From Pseudomonadota bacterium (GTDB taxonomy: Bacteria > Pseudomonadota > Alphaproteobacteria > UBA9655), in contig JAKBAL010000104.1 of NCBI GenBank assembly GCA_021809225.1, forward strand, positions 1-7,444: a DNA stretch of 7,444 nt. Direction: 5' to 3'. The position numbers and the translations under genes were made by a program. The notes beneath the pieces were generated by a model that had not been told where the DNA came from, searched no databases, and saw only the letters and a program-made list of their open reading frames with translations. This document shows, one piece after another, positions 5,453 to 7,444 of the stretch. Positions within the stretch are counted from its first letter, which is position 1, and every line of letters starts with the position of its first letter.

Positions 5453-6016
5453 ATGATTGGAAGCTTAAACCACATAGCCATTGCGGTTCCTGATTTAGAC
5501 GCTGCCATTTTTCAATACCAGACTGTCTTCGAAGCCCTTGTCACGCCACCTCAAGACCTACCCGAGCATGGCGTTCGTGTGGCTATGGTCCACTTTCCAA
5601 ACACAAAAATTGAACTCATCACTCCCTTAGGGGATTCTTCCCCCATCCAAAACTTTCTTTTAAAAAATCCTCAAGGAGGGATTCATCATCTGTGTTATGA
5701 AGTTCCTGACATTGTGGCCGCAAAAAAACGACTCCAGACTGCAGGGGTTGAAGTCATTGGTGAGGGAACGCCAAAGCTTGGATACCAAGGCAATCCTGTC
5801 CTATTTTTTAATCCCAAAGACGCGCTTGGTGTTCTAATTGAGCTTGAGGAAGTAAGGATCTCTAAAATTAAAGATCGCTTTGAAATTGCACCCATTAGCC
5901 CCCTCCATACCCATAAATCTTCTGTAGACTCTCTGGAGGGAGTTGAAGGTGTTGGCATTCGGATTGATGTCGATTTCAAAAGCCGCACGCCTGCCGATAA
6001 CAACGAGGGAGATTAA
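5453..6016 (+). CDS. mce: Methylmalonyl-CoA epimerase with C-terminal extension
   Basis: A vicinal-oxygen-chelate family enzyme expected to interconvert (S)- and (R)-methylmalonyl-CoA in propionyl-CoA/succinyl-CoA metabolism. Residues 1-133 make up the usual two-module fold: LNHIAIAVPDLDAA with metal ligand H7, PEHGVRVAMV with E38 at the expected catalytic glutamate position, TKIELITPL (E54), GGIHHLCYEVPDI (H79) and GVLIELEE (E130), which normally closes the protein. Known members are about 135 residues; this one has 187, with a tail of about 55 residues rich in charged residues, ending DVDFKSRTPADNNEGD. I do not recognise the tail. AAGGA lies eight bases before the ATG. Placement after rnj and before DUF1467 is the usual alphaproteobacterial arrangement. 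No mutase gene is visible in the window, so the pathway cannot be confirmed here. Confidence 0.92.
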   Translation: MIGSLNHIAIAVPDLDAAIFQYQTVFEALVTPPQDLPEHGVRVAMVHFPNTKIELITPLGDSSPIQNFLLKNPQGGIHHLCYEVPDIVAAKKRLQTAGVEVIGEGTPKLGYQGNPVLFFNPKDALGVLIELEEVRISKIKDRFEIAPISPLHTHKSSVDSLEGVEGVGIRIDVDFKSRTPADNNEGD

Positions 6017-6023
6017 CTTAAAG

Positions 6024-6236
6024 ATGACCTTTACCATAGGCCTCATGGTTTACGTCATGATTTGGGTTATTGTCCTTTTTTTGGTCCTCCCCTGGGGGGT
6101 TCGCATTCCTGATAGAATCGAATCTGGACACGCGACAAGTGCCCCTGAGCATCCTTATATCGGCCTTAAATTAGGGATAACGTCTATTTTATCTGCTCTT
6201 TTATGGGTCGTGGCTTATTTGATTTTAAAGTCCTAG
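6024..6236 (+). CDS. DUF1467 family small membrane protein
   Basis: A 70-residue protein starting MTFTIGLMVYVMIWVIVLFL. The first membrane segment covers about residues 4-26 and is followed by PWGVRIPDR, the family hallmark, then a polar loop (SGHATSAPEHPYIGLKLGI) and a second membrane segment (about 50-68). This is the compact two-helix layout of the DUF1467 family, which has no assigned function. The start at 6024 is chosen because GAGGGAG (6005-6011) lies upstream and because a longer frame from 5943 would overlap the mce coding sequence and add unrelated residues. It begins eight bases after the mce stop, so it should be co-transcribed and possibly translationally linked. It closes the rnj operon in this window. 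Confidence 0.88.
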   Translation: MTFTIGLMVYVMIWVIVLFLVLPWGVRIPDRIESGHATSAPEHPYIGLKLGITSILSALLWVVAYLILKS

Positions 6237-6240
6237 ACGT

Positions 6241-6272
6241 CGTGACATCACGCCATAGTGCGCTTTGCGCAC
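6241..6272. other. Two inverted repeats between converging DUF1467 and tRNA-Thr genes
   Basis: CGTGA (6241-6245) faces TCACG (6248-6252), and GTGCGC (6258-6263) pairs with GCGCAC (6267-6272) over a TTT loop. They fall between the DUF1467 stop and the 3' end of the tRNA, a place where transcripts from both sides should end. Neither is followed by a T-run, so intrinsic termination is uncertain; the second hairpin could protect RNA 3' ends. Confidence 0.4.
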
Positions 6273-6281
6273 AACGGCGGA

Positions 6282-6356
6282 TGGTGCCGTCAGAGAGGAT
6301 CGAACTCTCGACCTCACCCTTACCAAGGGTGTGCTCTACCACTGAGCTACGACGGC
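6282..6356 (-). tRNA. tRNA-Thr (anticodon GGT)
   Basis: On the minus strand a full cloverleaf can be drawn over 75 bases. The acceptor stem is GCCGTCG with TGACGGC (one G-T pair at its base), then A and an encoded CCA. The D stem is GCTC/GAGC, the anticodon stem CACCC/GGGTG holds the loop TTGGTAA with anticodon GGT, and the T stem GAGAG/CTCTC encloses TTCGATC. GGT reads ACC and ACT, so it is threonine. The tRNA runs against the flanking plus-strand genes. Confidence 0.97.
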
Positions 6357-6357
6357 A

Positions 6358-6369
6358 CTTGCGCGCAAG
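6358..6369. repeat. Perfect 12-base palindrome beside tRNA 5' end
   Basis: CTTGCGCGCAAG is self-complementary and begins one base beyond the tRNA 5' end. It would lie in the tRNA precursor leader, so it could influence 5' processing, or it could be a DNA-binding site. It may also be chance. Confidence 0.4.
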
Positions 6370-6410
6370 ATGCCACAGAGACGCCGGTCAATCAAGAGAT
6401 GTGCATCCGA

Positions 6411-6438
6411 TTTATCAAAAAAATTTCAGAGATGACAA
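6411..6438 (-). promoter_or_regulatory. Candidate promoter for tRNA-Thr
   Basis: On the minus strand TTGTCA (6438-6433; five of six consensus bases) is followed after 16 bases by GATAAA (6416-6411; four of six). It would start transcription about 48 bases before the tRNA 5' end. A second possibility closer in, TTGATT with CATCTT at 17 bases, has a poorer -10 box. Confidence 0.35.
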
Positions 6439-6476
6439 GGAGTCACAAAAAAGGTTAAGGTTTTCTTGTACAAGCT

Positions 6477-6665
6477 ATGAAACTGGATTTCAAAATGACA
6501 AGTAACCCCCTGGTGCATCCGATCTCAACCGATAATAATCATCCTTCTATTGCTCAAAGAAAAAAACTGGAAGAAGCGAGAAAACAACGCTTAACGAAAG
6601 CGTTGCGAAAAAATTTGCAGAAACGCAAAGAACAAATACGCGCACGGCGGGTGGAGAACACATGA
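6477..6665 (+). CDS. Small basic protein of unknown function
   Basis: A 62-residue, very lysine- and arginine-rich protein. After a polar N-terminus, residues 26-58 (QRKKLEEARKQRL and NLQKRKEQIRARR) should form one long charged helix. I associate similar short proteins ending in an RxxRLxxALRxNLxxRKxQxRxR pattern with alphaproteobacterial genomes, but none has a function known to me. The basic helix could contact RNA, DNA or ribosomes, which is inference. Its TGA stop overlaps the next gene's ATG (ATGA at 6662-6665), so the two are translationally coupled, which is the best evidence that it is real. The start is uncertain: the ATG at 6495, giving 56 residues, has TGGA seven bases upstream and may be the true one, whereas the ATG at 6477 has AAGG only 16 bases upstream. 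Confidence 0.72.
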   Translation: MKLDFKMTSNPLVHPISTDNNHPSIAQRKKLEEARKQRLTKALRKNLQKRKEQIRARRVENT

Positions 6666-7225
6666 TAAAACACTCTCAGAAACTAAACGTATTCATTTTA
6701 GTTATAGGACTTCAATTCTTATTTTCATCAACGGTTGCCTTAGGGGATAAATCTCCAGCTCAGGAGAATACATCCATGAAACTTGATAGCCCCGTCTTTC
6801 ATAATAATGGATTTATCCCCCCTCAATTTACAGCAGATGGGAAAGATGAGTCCCCTCCTCTCACTTGGAAAAATGTGCCAGAAAACACCCAGTCTTTAGC
6901 TCTTATTTGTGATGACCCAGATGCACCAAGCGGGCTTTGGGTCCATTGGATCCTCTATAACATTCCTCCAACCCTTGATCATATTGATGAAGGTGGACAA
7001 AACCTAACCTCAGATATCCTCTTTGGTAAAAACAGTTGGGGAAAACTGGCTTATACGGGGCCGAATCCACCAAATGAAGCTCACCATTATCATTTTACTC
7101 TTTATGCCTTAGATACGGTTTTAACTCTTAAGGCAGGTGCCACAAAAGATCAACTTACGAAGGCTATAAAAGGGCACATCAATGAAGAAGTCACCCTTAC
7201 AGGCCTTTATGAACGAAAAAGTTAA
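6662..7225 (+). CDS. YbhB/YbcL-family PEBP-like protein with signal peptide
   Basis: A 187-residue protein of the phosphatidylethanolamine-binding (Raf-kinase-inhibitor-like) family. Residues 1-28 look like a Sec signal peptide: basic start (MIKHSQK), hydrophobic core (VFILVIGLQFLF) and a small-residue region (SSTVALG), so the mature protein is probably periplasmic. Family motifs follow: SPVFHNNGFIPPQFTADG, PPLTW, LICDDPDAPSGLWVHWILYNIP, GKNSWGKLAYTGPNPP and HHYHFTLYALD, which together form the conserved anion/ligand-binding pocket. Length and motif order are normal for the family. Bacterial members have no firmly established function. GGAG (6653-6656) lies five bases before the ATG, inside the upstream small gene, and the ATG overlaps that gene's stop by four bases. 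It converges with the RNase D gene, with 16 bases between the stops and no clear hairpin. Confidence 0.93.
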   Translation: MIKHSQKLNVFILVIGLQFLFSSTVALGDKSPAQENTSMKLDSPVFHNNGFIPPQFTADGKDESPPLTWKNVPENTQSLALICDDPDAPSGLWVHWILYNIPPTLDHIDEGGQNLTSDILFGKNSWGKLAYTGPNPPNEAHHYHFTLYALDTVLTLKAGATKDQLTKAIKGHINEEVTLTGLYERKS

Positions 7226-7241
7226 GAGATTTGTGAGGAGA

Positions 7242-7444
7242 TTAATCCAATGGTATCAATGCAATCTTATGATTTCTGATTCCAATGGCAACCTTGCCAG
7301 CTTTTAGGGCAAGGGCAGCATTTCCAAATATTTCTCGCCGCCATCCTTCGAGGGCGGGAACGTGAGGATCTGCGACACGCGCAATTGTTTCTAAATCTGC
7401 GCTGGTTGCAATTAATTTGGGAGCCACATGATATTTTTCGGCTT
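7242..7444 (-). CDS. rnd: Ribonuclease D, C-terminal end (cut by window edge)
   Basis: The frame is open from the right edge to a stop at 7242-7244, about 67 residues: AEKYHVAPKLIATSADLETI near the start, then VPALEGWRREIFGNAALAL and GKVAIGIRNHKIALIPLD. This VAPKLIATSxDLE...GWRREIFGxxALALKxG pattern is the C-terminal HRDC-related tail of alphaproteobacterial RNase D, a 3' to 5' exonuclease that matures tRNA and other stable RNA. The DEDD catalytic domain lies outside the window. The window edge removes the start, so an internal GTG at 7427 is not a true start. Confidence 0.85.
   Translation of the reverse strand, partial: AEKYHVAPKLIATSADLETIARVADPHVPALEGWRREIFGNAALALKAGKVAIGIRNHKIALIPLD

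Noticed and set aside
5695..6046. Minus-strand frames over mce and the start of DUF1467 (5695-6003, 5834-6046)
   Set aside because: They are shadows of mce, which has clear family motifs; no independent evidence.
6203..6505. Plus-strand frames across the tRNA-Thr gene (6203-6505 and 6258-6458)
   Set aside because: Their sequences (SERIELSTSPLPRVCSTTELR and the like) are the familiar antisense translation of a tRNA gene.
1..7444. CRISPR array, insertion sequence or prophage
   Set aside because: No regularly spaced repeats, transposase-like frame, or phage structural gene is visible. The XRE domain alone is not evidence of a phage because it is fused to a receiver.

Overview
The window most likely comes from an AT-rich alphaproteobacterium, possibly an endosymbiont-type lineage such as Holosporales. 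This is an inference from gene content and order, not from a database match. The strongest clues are the rnj (RNase J) - methylmalonyl-CoA epimerase - DUF1467 operon, a small basic protein of a type I associate with alphaproteobacteria, and the tail of an alphaproteobacterial-type RNase D. All of these sit in DNA with a fairly low GC content.

The left half (about 1-3485) is entirely on the minus strand and looks accessory. In transcription order it encodes a ferritin-like protein (3485-3030), an unusual XRE helix-turn-helix plus response-regulator receiver fusion (2720-1938), a soluble PAS histidine kinase (1787-588), and the N-terminal PAS part of a second, paralogous protein that runs off the left edge (476-1). 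The receiver domain resembles Rcp1 and the kinase resembles the Cph1 (phytochrome-type) HisKA group, so they are plausible partners. The fusion would let an Rcp1-like receiver act directly on DNA. Several dyads and repeats in the gaps are candidate operators.

A divergent gap of about 310 bases (3486-3794) holds a striking 44-base near-perfect palindrome and a good sigma70-like promoter for the right half.

The right half is core-like and mostly on the plus strand: rnj (3795-5441), mce (5453-6016) and a DUF1467 membrane protein (6024-6236) are closely packed and probably form one operon. A tRNA-Thr(GGT) gene lies on the minus strand at 6356-6282. It is followed by a plus-strand pair coupled through a 4-base ATGA overlap: a 62-residue basic protein and a PEBP/YbhB-family protein with a signal peptide. 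The window ends in the 3' part of a convergent RNase D gene (minus, 7444-7242).

Base composition changes at the divergent gap. Sixty-base lines starting at 841 and 2281 are 28% and 33% GC, while lines starting at 4441 and 5101 are 52% and 45%. The signalling block may therefore have a different history from the core operon, although these are only four sampled lines.
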